A program made the translations under genes and the position numbers. Below are positions 17,912 to 24,420 of a stretch of 56,130 nucleotides of DNA, one piece after another. The stretch spans positions 1 through 56,130 of the forward strand of contig JAIBAC010000004.1 in assembly GCA_019695375.1 (NCBI GenBank), read 5' to 3'. The notes beneath the pieces were generated by a model. It did not search any database. It saw nothing but the letters and a program-made list of their open reading frames with translations, and was not told where the DNA came from. Source of the stretch: Acidimicrobiia bacterium (lineage in GTDB: Bacteria > Actinomycetota > Acidimicrobiia > UBA2766). Position 1 is the first letter of the stretch. Every line of letters begins with the position of its first letter.

Positions 17912-18722
17912 GGGAATCCCAGACCATCGCGGCCCGCTCCGTCGACGACGCAGCCAGGAGGTCGCGGGGATCGCGCTTGTCGATGTGGCCGACGAGGCCG
18001 TTGTAGACGCCGTACCCGACGAGACGCTGCAGCCGTTTCGGGAAGCGTGCGACCGTTTCCGGTGGAACGCCGAGCTGCTGGTTCTCCTGCTGGCGAACCC
18101 ACCCAGCGCAGTAGTTCATGGCGATGCCGACACGGCGCGCATCGCTCGTGTTGGCACCACCGCAGTGCCACAGGCTCCCGTTCCACACGAGGACGCTGCC
18201 GGCGGCCATCTCGGCGACGACGTGGTCGTAGTCGCCGAACGGCTCGGGGAAGGCGGCGTCGCGGTGGCTGCCCTCGACGAGACGGGTAGCGCCGTTGGCG
18301 CCGGTGAAGTCGGTGATCGCCCACATGGTGTTGCACACGATCGGCACGTGCGGCCGCGGCAGCGGGATGAGCTGGTCGTCGGCGTGCCAGGGCTGAGCCT
18401 TCTCGCCCGGCTCGATCGAGATCGACGACAGCGAGGACACGAGGCAGCCCGGGTCGAGGACCGCGTCGACGACCGGCAGCACCGCCGCGTGAACCGGGAT
18501 GCGGGCGTAGACGTCACCGTGGGCGAGCAGGTTGTAGACCCGCAGCGTCCCACGGCCCTCGAAGCGGTTCTGGGCGGGGACCGTGCCCAGACGCGCCTCC
18601 AACGAGCGGAGGTCGTCGGCGAGCTCACGGATGAGGTCGTCCTCGATCACGCCTTCGAGGATCGTCCAGCCACGCTCCCCGATCTCGCGGGCAGCGACCG
18701 CAGCGTCGGTGTCTCCGGCCAT
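17904..18722 (-). CDS. Phytanoyl-CoA dioxygenase (PhyH) family protein
   Basis: The protein is 272 aa, a cytosolic Fe(II)/2-oxoglutarate dioxygenase fold. The metal triad is visible as HxD in PWHADDQ (about residues 113-117) and a distal His in LWHCGGANTS. The Arg in DARRVGIAMNYC shortly after is the expected 2-oxoglutarate ligand. The family hydroxylates diverse small molecules, so the substrate is open. ATG 18722 is preceded by a TAGCCT -10 box 6 bases away and no ribosome binding site, so the transcript is probably leaderless. The 3' end overlaps the PilZ gene tail to tail by 8 bp. Confidence 0.85.
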   Translation of the reverse strand: MAGDTDAAVAAREIGERGWTILEGVIEDDLIRELADDLRSLEARLGTVPAQNRFEGRGTLRVYNLLAHGDVYARIPVHAAVLPVVDAVLDPGCLVSSLSSISIEPGEKAQPWHADDQLIPLPRPHVPIVCNTMWAITDFTGANGATRLVEGSHRDAAFPEPFGDYDHVVAEMAAGSVLVWNGSLWHCGGANTSDARRVGIAMNYCAGWVRQQENQQLGVPPETVARFPKRLQRLVGYGVYNGLVGHIDKRDPRDLLAASSTERAAMVWDSLR

Positions 18723-19006
18723 CCGCGCAGGCTAACCCGCGCACGGCGGGTCTGAGGCGCCACGTCCGTTCCGCTCAAGTCCACGACCGCGATGCCGATG
18801 GTGCGCCCAAGGATGACGGCACCCACCTCGTCCTGCACTATGCTCCTTGACGAGCGCTGCGGCGCTCACCACGATGCACCGCCCGCTGAACGGCCGGTCG
18901 GACCCGACTTCGAACCTCGGTCCGGCGGCATCCTTCCTCCCGACGTGCGGGATCCGGCTGGCGGCACTCGTCGAACCATGCCAACGCAAGAACGGAACCG
19001 CACCTC
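18723..19006. other. Intergenic region between divergent PhyH and DEAD-box genes
   Basis: This stretch of 284 bp has no convincing gene. The left end carries the PhyH -10 box (18729-18734). A CACTATGCT segment near 18836 could be a -10 for a long leader on the helicase mRNA. Small frames on both strands do not look coding. Confidence 0.4.
18729..18734 (-). promoter_or_regulatory. -10 box TAGCCT of a probable leaderless promoter (PhyH gene)
   Basis: On the minus strand TAGCCT ends 6 bases before the ATG, with no ribosome binding site. Confidence 0.4.
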
Positions 19007-20206
19007 GTGACAGACACCTCTCCTCGCTTCGCCGCGCTCGGACTCAGTGCCGACCTCTGCGAGGCCCTCGACACCGCCGGGTTCGACAGGGCGTTCCCGA
19101 TCCAGGCGGCTTCCATCCCCGAGATCCTCACCGGCCGTGACGTCTGCGGCAAAGCCAAGACCGGCCAGGGCAAGACGCTCGCGTTCGGGACGCCGATCCT
19201 CGACCGCTGCGCGGCCTCCGGCGCGGCGAGGCCCGGGGCACCACGTGCGCTCGTGCTCGTGCCGACCCGCGAGCTCGCCAAGCAGGTCTGCGAGGTGCTC
19301 GAGCCCCTCGGCGCGGCCCTCGACCGCAGCGTGATCTCCGTCTACGGCGGCGCTCCGATGGAGCGTCAGGTCGATCAGCTGGGTCGTGGTGCCGACGTCG
19401 TCATCGCCACACCCGGTCGCATGATCGCCCACCTCCAGGACGGCACCGTCACGCTGTCGGATCTCGAGGTCGTGGTCCTCGACGAGGCCGACCGCATGGT
19501 CGACATGGGCTTCCTGCCCCAGGTCGAGTGGATCCTGCGCCACCTTCCCGAGGGTCGTGTGCAGACGCTGCTGTTCTCGGCGACGCTCGACGGGCAGATC
19601 GCCCACATCGCGAAGCGCTACCTCGACGACCCCGCGTTCTGCGAGATCGAGTCCCTCGACCCCACGGTCGAGGAGATGGCGCACCGCTTCCTGCAGGTGC
19701 ACCACATGGACAAGGTTCGCGTCGTGGCGGCCATCTCGGGCGGGGTCAACAAGACCCTCGTGTTCGTGAACACCAAGCGCGCGGCCGACAGGATGGTCCG
19801 CAACCTGCGGGACGAGGGGGTGCGGGCAGCCGCGATCCACGGCGACCGCTCCCAGCGCGACCGTGAGCGGGCCCTCGAGGGCTTCGCCGCCGGGCGAACT
19901 CCCGTGCTGGTGGCGACCGACGTCGCAGCACGCGGCCTCGACATCGACGGTGTCGACTGCGTGATCCAGGCCGACCTGCCCGAGGACCACAAGGCCTACC
20001 TGCATCGTGCCGGCCGCACCGCACGTGCCGGCAACGACGGGGTAGCCGTCCTGCTCGTCGAGTGGAACCAGGGGATCCACGTCAAAGTCCTGCAGCGGCG
20101 CCTGAAGATCTCCGAACCGGTCGTGGAGGTGTTCAGCACCGATCCCCGGCTCGCCGACCTGGTCGCGTTCGACGCCGACGTGGTCGACGAGGCGGCCTCG
20201 GCCTGA
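19007..20206 (+). CDS. DEAD-box ATP-dependent RNA helicase
   Basis: The protein is 399 aa from GTG 19007, a compact DEAD-box helicase of two RecA-like domains with almost no C-terminal extension. Motifs in order are the Q motif (FPIQAASIPEIL), I AKTGQGKT, Ia PTRELA, GG, TPGR, II DEAD, III SAT, IV LVFVNTK, V ATDVAARGLD and VI HRAGRTARAG. The usual A(Q/E)TGSGKT is AKTGQGKT here. Likely roles are ribosome assembly or unfolding of mRNA structure. The C-terminus is acidic rather than the basic tail of CsdA-type helicases, so RNA specificity may come from partners. It converges on the PIG-L gene with 15 bp between the stops. Confidence 0.92.
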   Translation: MTDTSPRFAALGLSADLCEALDTAGFDRAFPIQAASIPEILTGRDVCGKAKTGQGKTLAFGTPILDRCAASGAARPGAPRALVLVPTRELAKQVCEVLEPLGAALDRSVISVYGGAPMERQVDQLGRGADVVIATPGRMIAHLQDGTVTLSDLEVVVLDEADRMVDMGFLPQVEWILRHLPEGRVQTLLFSATLDGQIAHIAKRYLDDPAFCEIESLDPTVEEMAHRFLQVHHMDKVRVVAAISGGVNKTLVFVNTKRAADRMVRNLRDEGVRAAAIHGDRSQRDRERALEGFAAGRTPVLVATDVAARGLDIDGVDCVIQADLPEDHKAYLHRAGRTARAGNDGVAVLLVEWNQGIHVKVLQRRLKISEPVVEVFSTDPRLADLVAFDADVVDEAASA

Positions 20207-20221
20207 ACACCGCGACCGGCT

Positions 20222-21001
20222 TCACCACAGCGACGTCTCGAGCGGAGCGCCGGGATCGGCACCGCGCCGGATGTACCACTCGGTCCCGAACGCGAGTGTG
20301 AACACCGGCAACGGGAGTTGCAGGAACCACGAGTCGGCGCCGATCTGGCTCGCGTGGGCGGCCATCGCGGCTCTCTTGGCGTCGATCTCGGAGGTCACGT
20401 CGACAGCGGTCGTGATCGCGCTCTGAGGCGAGCCGAAGGACTCGAGCTGCTCCACGGGTGCCTCGCTGAGATCGAGGGCGGTGCTGCTCTCGATCATCAG
20501 GCGGACGTGGTCGCGGTTCTGGGTCGACTCGTAGACGGCGGGAGTGGCGGCCATCTCGGCGGCTCGCACTCCCACCGTGTGCACCTTGATGTGATCGGGG
20601 TGGCCGTAGGTGCCGTGGTCGTCGTAGACGGTGAGGACGTCCGCCTGCTCCTCGGCGAGGATCTCGGCCAGGCGACGCGCTGCGTCGTCGACGGGTGTGC
20701 TCCAGAACGAGCCTGACGCGTCGTTGGTGGGTTCGCCCATCATCCCGCTGTCGGTGAACCCGAGGAAGGCCACCCGCGACACACCGAGGATGTCGGCCGC
20801 AGCGTGTGTCTCGTGGCGGCGCCGTTCCAGGAGCGTCTCGCCGTCGGCGAGCAGTCCGTCGTCGACCTTGCCGTGCTCGCCGCCGGTAGCGACGACGAGC
20901 ACCACCCGATGCCCTGCGGCGGCCGCCAGCGCCATCGTGCCGCCCGTCGCGATCGCCTCGTCGTCGGGATGGGCGTGGAAGGTCACGAGCGTCAACGCCA
21001 T
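20222..21001 (-). CDS. PIG-L family deacetylase (MshB/Mca-like)
   Basis: The protein is 259 aa from ATG 21001. The zinc motif AHPDDE is at residues 10-15 and the second metal/catalytic region is YDDHGTYGHPDHIKVH. This is the LmbE/PIG-L fold that removes N-acetyl groups from GlcNAc-type sugars. In Actinobacteria the well-known members are MshB (mycothiol synthesis) and Mca (mycothiol conjugate amidase), both somewhat longer than this protein. A mycoredoxin gene about 3 kb to the right shows that mycothiol is probably made here, but which of the two roles this protein has cannot be decided. A TAAGCT box 8 bases before the ATG suggests a leaderless transcript. Confidence 0.83.
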   Translation of the reverse strand: MALTLVTFHAHPDDEAIATGGTMALAAAAGHRVVLVVATGGEHGKVDDGLLADGETLLERRRHETHAAADILGVSRVAFLGFTDSGMMGEPTNDASGSFWSTPVDDAARRLAEILAEEQADVLTVYDDHGTYGHPDHIKVHTVGVRAAEMAATPAVYESTQNRDHVRLMIESSTALDLSEAPVEQLESFGSPQSAITTAVDVTSEIDAKRAAMAAHASQIGADSWFLQLPLPVFTLAFGTEWYIRRGADPGAPLETSLW

Positions 21002-21009
21002 GACGGCAG

Positions 21010-21015
21010 AGCTTA
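21010..21015 (-). promoter_or_regulatory. -10 box TAAGCT of a probable leaderless promoter (PIG-L gene)
   Basis: On the minus strand TAAGCT ends 8 bases before ATG 21001. The tRNA-Leu gene lies directly upstream, so the pair might also be cotranscribed. Confidence 0.4.
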
Positions 21016-21054
21016 CGCCTGCGAGCGGAGGTGTGCCGGTGCGCCGGCACGGAG

Positions 21055-21136
21055 TGCGAGAGGTGGGACTCGAACCCACACGCCCGAAGGCACCGGCTCC
21101 TAAGGCCGGCGCGTCTGCCAGTTCCGCCACTCTCGC
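21055..21136 (-). tRNA. tRNA-Leu (anticodon TAG)
   Basis: An 82-nt cloverleaf with a long variable arm. The acceptor arm GCGAGAG pairs with CTCTCGC. The anticodon stem CCGGC-loop-GCCGG holds TAG, and GGTTCGAGTCCC forms the T loop. The variable hairpin TGCC-TTCG-GGCG is typical of class II tRNAs. CCA is not encoded. Confidence 0.93.
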
Positions 21137-21189
21137 GTGGGCCCGCGCGAGGCCCCGGTGGGCAGTGACGCGGGACTCGTCGAATTCGG

Positions 21190-21262
21190 TGGGCCGCGTA
21201 GGAATCGAACCTACAACCTTGGGCTTAAGAGGCCCCTGCTCTGCCAATTGAGCTAGCGACCC
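21190..21262 (-). tRNA. tRNA-Lys (anticodon CTT)
   Basis: A 73-nt tRNA. Acceptor GGGTCGC pairs with GCGGCCC, the anticodon loop CTCTTAA carries CTT, and the T arm is GTAGGTTCGATTCCTAC. Discriminator A; CCA is not encoded. It lies 53 bp upstream of tRNA-Leu on the same strand. Confidence 0.93.
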
Positions 21263-21385
21263 GCGCGGGCAGGAGCGTAGCGGAACGGATCCCGCCCGCG
21301 GCATCCGGGAAGACGGCGGCGCGCGACAGAAATCGGGCCCTGCGCGCCGATGGTCGTGGTGGTGGAGATACGGAGCGGAGTCGCC

Positions 21386-21868
21386 GTGCGTTGCCCCAGA
21401 TGCCAGAACCACGAACCGGCCGGGAGCACGACGTGTCGCATGTGCTTCTCCCCGCTCGACCCGGGTCCGACCGATCCCGAGGTCCTGAGGCGCCGCGCCG
21501 CCGCCACGACCGCGGTGCGCAGCCGCGCCGGCGCCGACGTGGACCGGTTCGCGCCGGCTGCGATCTGGCCTACCTCCGACGCGCGGCACGCGACGGCAGC
21601 CGGCCGCTCTCCGCGGCCGCCGAACAACACGTCGATTCCGGCGCTGAGGCGTCGCAACGACCCAGTAGCGGTTGCAGCGCTGGTGAGCGGGCTCCTCGCA
21701 TTGGGGCCGATCGCGATGCTGCTGGGGGTCTGGGGACGCCGCCGCGTGCACGCCCGTCCCGCACGGGGCGGATATGCGCTCGCGTCCATCGGGTTGTGGC
21801 TCGGCCTCGCCGCCTCACTGGTGTACCTGTGGATGTTGCTCGAGTCCGGTGGGGCCGGCACCGTCTGA
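21386..21868 (+). CDS. Zinc-ribbon membrane protein (DUF4190-like)
   Basis: The protein is 160 aa from GTG 21386, chosen because AGCGGAG sits 5-6 bases upstream and the next residues are RCPRC. ATG 21350 would add 12 poorly supported residues. The N-terminus is a zinc ribbon, CPRCQ...CRMC, followed by a disordered Pro/Arg-rich region. Two C-terminal TM helices follow (VAVAALVSGLLALGPIAMLLGVWG and YALASIGLWLGLAASLVYLWMLL) around a short basic loop. This zinc-ribbon plus two-helix plan is common in actinobacterial DUF4190-type proteins of unknown function. It is divergent from the tRNA-Lys gene. Confidence 0.72.
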   Translation: MRCPRCQNHEPAGSTTCRMCFSPLDPGPTDPEVLRRRAAATTAVRSRAGADVDRFAPAAIWPTSDARHATAAGRSPRPPNNTSIPALRRRNDPVAVAALVSGLLALGPIAMLLGVWGRRRVHARPARGGYALASIGLWLGLAASLVYLWMLLESGGAGTV

Positions 21869-21947
21869 AGCGGACCGGCGAGACCACCCGGCGCCCTTGC
21901 CTCGAACCGCCCGAGCACAGGTGGTCGCGCCCACCTCAGGGGAGCGG

Positions 21948-21953
21948 TACGCT
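21948..21953 (+). promoter_or_regulatory. -10 box TACGCT of a probable leaderless promoter (SCP2-like gene)
   Basis: TACGCT ends 6 bases before GTG 21960. This supports that GTG over in-frame starts further upstream. Confidence 0.45.
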
Positions 21954-21959
21954 GCGGCG

Positions 21960-22355
21960 GTGCACTTCCTGTCGGACGAATGGCGACTCGAGGCCCTCAG
22001 CCGTCTCCGGGCCGATTCGGCGTTCGCGGCGCAGGCGAGACGGATCGGCAACCTCCGCGTCTGGATCGTCTCGGACCCGCGTCCCGCATGGGCCGAGAAC
22101 ATCACGATCGTGATCCGCGACGCTGTCGTCGATGCCTTGGAGGGTGAGGACGGCCAGCCCGACGGGATGGCGCGAGCCTCCTACGACACCTGGCTGCGGC
22201 TCTTCCGCGGGCAGCTCTCCCCGAAGCGGGCGGCGATGACGCGCAAGTTGCGCGGCAAAGGCCTGCCTGTCCTGCTCCGGAACATGGGTCTGCTCAACGC
22301 ACTTCTCGACGTCGTGCGTGTGATTCCACTCGACGACCCCGAGTCCCAAGACTGA
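21960..22355 (+). CDS. SCP2 sterol-transfer-like protein
   Basis: The protein is 131 aa from GTG 21960. It begins HFLSDEWRLEALSRL, has a central beta-rich part (NLRVWIVSDP...ITIVIRDAVVDALEG), and then SYDTWLRLFRGQLSPKRAAMTRKLRGKG. The last segment matches the SCP2 pattern in which a Tyr/Thr-containing helix is followed by (R/K)G-(E/Q)LS...-M--(K/R)L-(V/G)-G. SCP2-like domains bind lipids or acyl chains in a tunnel. The first half is weaker than in typical members, so the call is tentative. It lies between a zinc-ribbon membrane protein and tRNA-His, with no operon partner. Confidence 0.6.
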   Translation: MHFLSDEWRLEALSRLRADSAFAAQARRIGNLRVWIVSDPRPAWAENITIVIRDAVVDALEGEDGQPDGMARASYDTWLRLFRGQLSPKRAAMTRKLRGKGLPVLLRNMGLLNALLDVVRVIPLDDPESQD

Positions 22356-22399
22356 GCGGCGCTTCGATGCCCGCACGGGTGCACGGCAGGCGCGTCTGG

Positions 22400-22474
22400 G
22401 GTGACTGAGGGGACTCGAACCCCCGACCTCCGGGACCACAACCCGGCGCTCTAACCGACTGAGCTACAGCCACC
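22400..22474 (-). tRNA. tRNA-His (anticodon GTG)
   Basis: The tRNA has the extra 5' G(-1) opposite discriminator C that marks tRNA-His. Acceptor GTGGCTG pairs with CAGTCAC, the anticodon stem CCGGG-CCCGG holds TTGTGGT with GTG, and the T arm is GGGGGTTCGAGTCCCC. CCA is encoded at 22397-22399. Confidence 0.93.
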
Positions 22475-22552
22475 ACGCGGCGGGGCAGGCCCCGGCAGCG
22501 GCCGCCAAGCGTACCAACCGAGCCGGTGACGTCCCGTGTGGAGGGCGGAACC

Positions 22553-22870
22553 TCAGCGCCGTGCCAGAGGCGCGGGAACTGCGTCGGGTTGGGGTGCGCG
22601 GAGCATGGTGGCCGCGACGCCGAACACCACGAGCGACGCAGCCACAGCCAGGGCAGCAGCCACTGCCAGCAGCCCCAGGGGAGCGCCGAAGGCCTGCTCG
22701 GCGAGCTGGGGGTGCAGTGCGGTGGTGTGGCGGCCGGGCGGGACCATGGACCACACGATCACCGGAATCAGCGTCGCCGTCACGCCGAGGAAGAGAGCGA
22801 TGGTGCCCATCATCGACCATGCGGCGACGTGAAGCCCACGCTCGATCGACGGCGGTCGGCTCGCCCGCAT
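22553..22870 (-). CDS. Small two-helix membrane protein, unknown
   Basis: The protein is 105 aa from ATG 22870, which has GAGGGG about 8 bases upstream. Two hydrophobic helices (about residues 16-42, SMMGTIALFLGVTATLIPVIVW, and 62-88, APLGLLAVAAALAVAASLVVFGVAATML) flank a short polar loop with PPGRHTTALHPQL. The C-terminus is short and ends PLARR. There are no enzyme motifs. Small proteins of this plan are common in Actinobacteria, but I cannot name a family. It lies alone between two tRNA genes. Confidence 0.6.
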   Translation of the reverse strand: MRASRPPSIERGLHVAAWSMMGTIALFLGVTATLIPVIVWSMVPPGRHTTALHPQLAEQAFGAPLGLLAVAAALAVAASLVVFGVAATMLRAPQPDAVPAPLARR

Positions 22871-23004
22871 GTTGTGCCCCTCTTCTCGACGTCACCGCCG
22901 CGAGGGCGGGACGGGACTCCGCCGGCAACGGTATCACTGGTCTGCTTCGGCACTCCCGTCGAGAACCTGTTCCCGCCGGCGTTCGAGGGTACGGGGAGCG
23001 GCGG

Positions 23005-23010
23005 TACCAT
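23005..23010 (+). promoter_or_regulatory. -10 box TACCAT of the tRNA-Arg promoter
   Basis: TACCAT ends 12 bases before the mature 5' end of tRNA-Arg, a suitable distance for a short 5' trailer. The same hexamer precedes the structured leader at 28859. Confidence 0.4.
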
Positions 23011-23022
23011 CACAGCGTCCGA

Positions 23023-23097
23023 GCGCCCGTAGCTCAGTCAGGACAGAGCAGGTGGTTTCTACCCACCCGGTCGGGAGTTCGAATCTCTCCGGGCGTG
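23023..23097 (+). tRNA. tRNA-Arg (anticodon TCT)
   Basis: A 75-nt tRNA. Acceptor GCGCCCG pairs with CGGGCGT including one G-U. The anticodon arm GGTGG-TTTCTAC-CCACC holds TCT, and the T arm is CGGGAGTTCGAATCTCTCC. CCA is not encoded. It is the only plus-strand tRNA of the six here. Confidence 0.92.
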
Positions 23098-23107
23098 CCG
23101 ATTCCGA

Positions 23108-23497
23108 TCAGCTCGGTTGGTCTCCGGGCTGTGTGAGCTGAGACGTGAAGCTCGCGAGGTCGAAGTAGTCGCGCCACAAGGTGATCTGGCCGTCCGTCAC
23201 CTCGAAGATCCCGGCGACGGGGATCTCGATCCAGCGGCCGTCCACGTGGAAGCGATCCGTTCGCTCGTTCATGACGGTCGTCGCGTCACCCACCTGTCGG
23301 TGCACAACCCATTCGACCTCGTCGGCGCCGGCGATCAACGCGTCGAGCAGGGACCGAGCCGCGTCACGGCCCTCCACGGCGGCCATCGGCACGATGTCGT
23401 CGACGACGTCGGGGGCGAGGTGGTCACATGCGCTCTCGACATCGCGTGCGCAGATCAGTTCGATGAAGGCATCCACGGTCTCGACGGCTGTCGCCAT
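23108..23497 (-). CDS. Limonene-1,2-epoxide hydrolase-like NTF2-fold protein
   Basis: The protein is 129 aa from ATG 23497, with GGAGG about 10 bases upstream. It is a single NTF2-like domain: VDAFIELICARDVESACDHLAPDVV at the start, then VEWVVHRQVGDATTVMNERTDRF, and WIEIPVAGIFEVTDGQITLWRDYFDLASF near the end. The DGxIxxWRDYFD motif and the Arg/Asp residues around it are those of the limonene epoxide hydrolase (LEH) family, whose Asp-Arg-Asp set opens epoxides with water. Many LEH-like proteins have other substrates, so only the family is claimed. It lies between tRNA-Arg and tRNA-Gly. Confidence 0.82.
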   Translation of the reverse strand: MATAVETVDAFIELICARDVESACDHLAPDVVDDIVPMAAVEGRDAARSLLDALIAGADEVEWVVHRQVGDATTVMNERTDRFHVDGRWIEIPVAGIFEVTDGQITLWRDYFDLASFTSQLTQPGDQPS

Positions 23498-23551
23498 GTT
23501 CCGGTCGCCTCCTCGCGATCGGATGGGATTGGATCGGATCCGGCTGGCTGG

Positions 23552-23622
23552 AGCGGGTGACGGGAATCGAACCCGCATCACCAGCTTGGAAGGCTGGGGC
23601 TCTGCCATTGAGCTACACCCGC
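23552..23622 (-). tRNA. tRNA-Gly (anticodon TCC)
   Basis: A 71-nt tRNA. Acceptor GCGGGTG pairs with CACCCGC, anticodon arm CCAGC-CTTCCAA-GCTGG carries TCC, and the T arm is GCGGGTTCGATTCCCGT. CCA is encoded (23549-23551). The 62-bp repeat array starts about 20 bp upstream of its 5' end. Confidence 0.93.
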
Positions 23623-23640
23623 GGGGATCGCCGAGCCTAC

Positions 23641-23907
23641 CCGGAGCCCCACGTAGGGGTGGGTGCTGGGACGTGGGGACGCAGATCGTGCTGTGACGCC
23701 GTTTCGCGTCCCCACGTGGGGTGGGTGCTGGGACGTGGGGACGCAGATCGTGCTGTGACGCCGTTTCGCGTCCCCACGTGGGGTGGGTGCTGGGACGTGG
23801 GGACGCAGATCGTGCTGTGACGCCGTTTCGCGTCCCCACGTGGGGTGGGTGCTGGGACGTGGGGACGCAGATCGCGTTGTGACGCCGTTTCGCGTCCCCA
23901 CGTGGAG
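23641..23907. repeat. Tandem array, four 62-bp units (family A, locus 2) between tRNA-Gly and tRNA-Pro
   Basis: Units begin (GCTGGGACG) at 23665, 23727, 23789 and 23851, exactly 62 bp apart, after a partial unit at the left edge. The first three are identical; the fourth differs in the loop (ATCGCGTTG instead of ATCGTGCTG). Each has ACGTGGGGACGC and its reverse complement GCGTCCCCACGT about 23 bases apart. The loop differs from locus 1 but keeps CTGTGA and GTT. The array ends within a base or two of the tRNA-Pro 3' end and lies upstream of tRNA-Gly, so transcripts of the tRNA pair would pass through it. Confidence 0.92.
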
Positions 23908-23981
23908 TCGGGCAGGCCGGATTTGAACCGGCGACCCCCACGTCCCAAACGTGGTGCGCTGCCAAACTGCGCCACTGCCCG
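23908..23981 (-). tRNA. tRNA-Pro (anticodon TGG)
   Basis: A 74-nt tRNA. Acceptor CGGGCAG pairs with CTGCCCG, the anticodon arm CCACG-TTTGGGA-CGTGG holds TGG, and the T arm is GCCGGTTCAAATCCGGC. Discriminator A; CCA is not encoded. The repeat array abuts its 3' end. Confidence 0.93.
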
Positions 23982-24008
23982 TCGGATCGAAAGGATAGGC
24001 GGGTGCGC

Positions 24009-24263
24009 TCAGCGGCCCAGGTACGTGAGCACCTCGGCGGCGGTCGGGTTCACCAGGTAGTCGTCGCCGATCCTGAGTGTGGGAACGGTGCGGAACCCGC
24101 CGGTGAGTCCTTCGATGATCGGGCCGAACTCGGGCGTCTGCTCGATGTCGACCTCTTCGACGACGACGCCGTGGCCGGCGAGGGCGCGCTTGAGCCTGCG
24201 GCAGTAGCCGCACCAGGACGTCGTGTACATGGTCACTTCGATGACGGGGGCCGCGTCGGTCAC
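24009..24263 (-). CDS. Mycoredoxin (glutaredoxin-like, CGYC active site)
   Basis: The protein is 84 aa from GTG 24263, the usual size of Mrx1. It is a single glutaredoxin fold with active site CGYC in YTTSWCGYCRRLKRAL. The cis-Pro segment is TVPTLRIGDDYLVNPTA, and helix alpha-1 follows directly. Mycoredoxins reduce mixed disulfides with mycothiol, which fits the PIG-L deacetylase nearby and the actinobacterial setting. An AGGA lies upstream of the GTG; an in-frame ATG at MYTTSW is too close to the active site to be the start. It is divergent from trigger factor, with 157 bp between the starts. Confidence 0.88.
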   Translation of the reverse strand: MTDAAPVIEVTMYTTSWCGYCRRLKRALAGHGVVVEEVDIEQTPEFGPIIEGLTGGFRTVPTLRIGDDYLVNPTAAEVLTYLGR

Positions 24264-24355
24264 TGCAGTCCTGGCCGGGATCGCCACATCTCGATTCGGG
24301 CCTGGCCGGGGTTCGTGAGAGCCAGCTGCCCTGGGGGCGATCGGGACCGTGAAGG

Positions 24356-24361
24356 TACACT
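24356..24361 (+). promoter_or_regulatory. -10 box TACACT, candidate tig promoter
   Basis: TACACT lies 59 bases before the TTG start of tig. The intervening leader carries a GGAG ribosome binding site. Confidence 0.4.
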
Positions 24362-24420
24362 CTCGCATCCCGTAGGCGCATTCCTGCCGCACCCCCGACG
24401 CAGATCCCCCGGAGCCCTCG

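Noticed and set aside
21055-23981. Prophage or integrative element among the tRNA genes
   Set aside because: No integrase, direct tRNA-end repeats or phage genes are present. Codon use is uniform.
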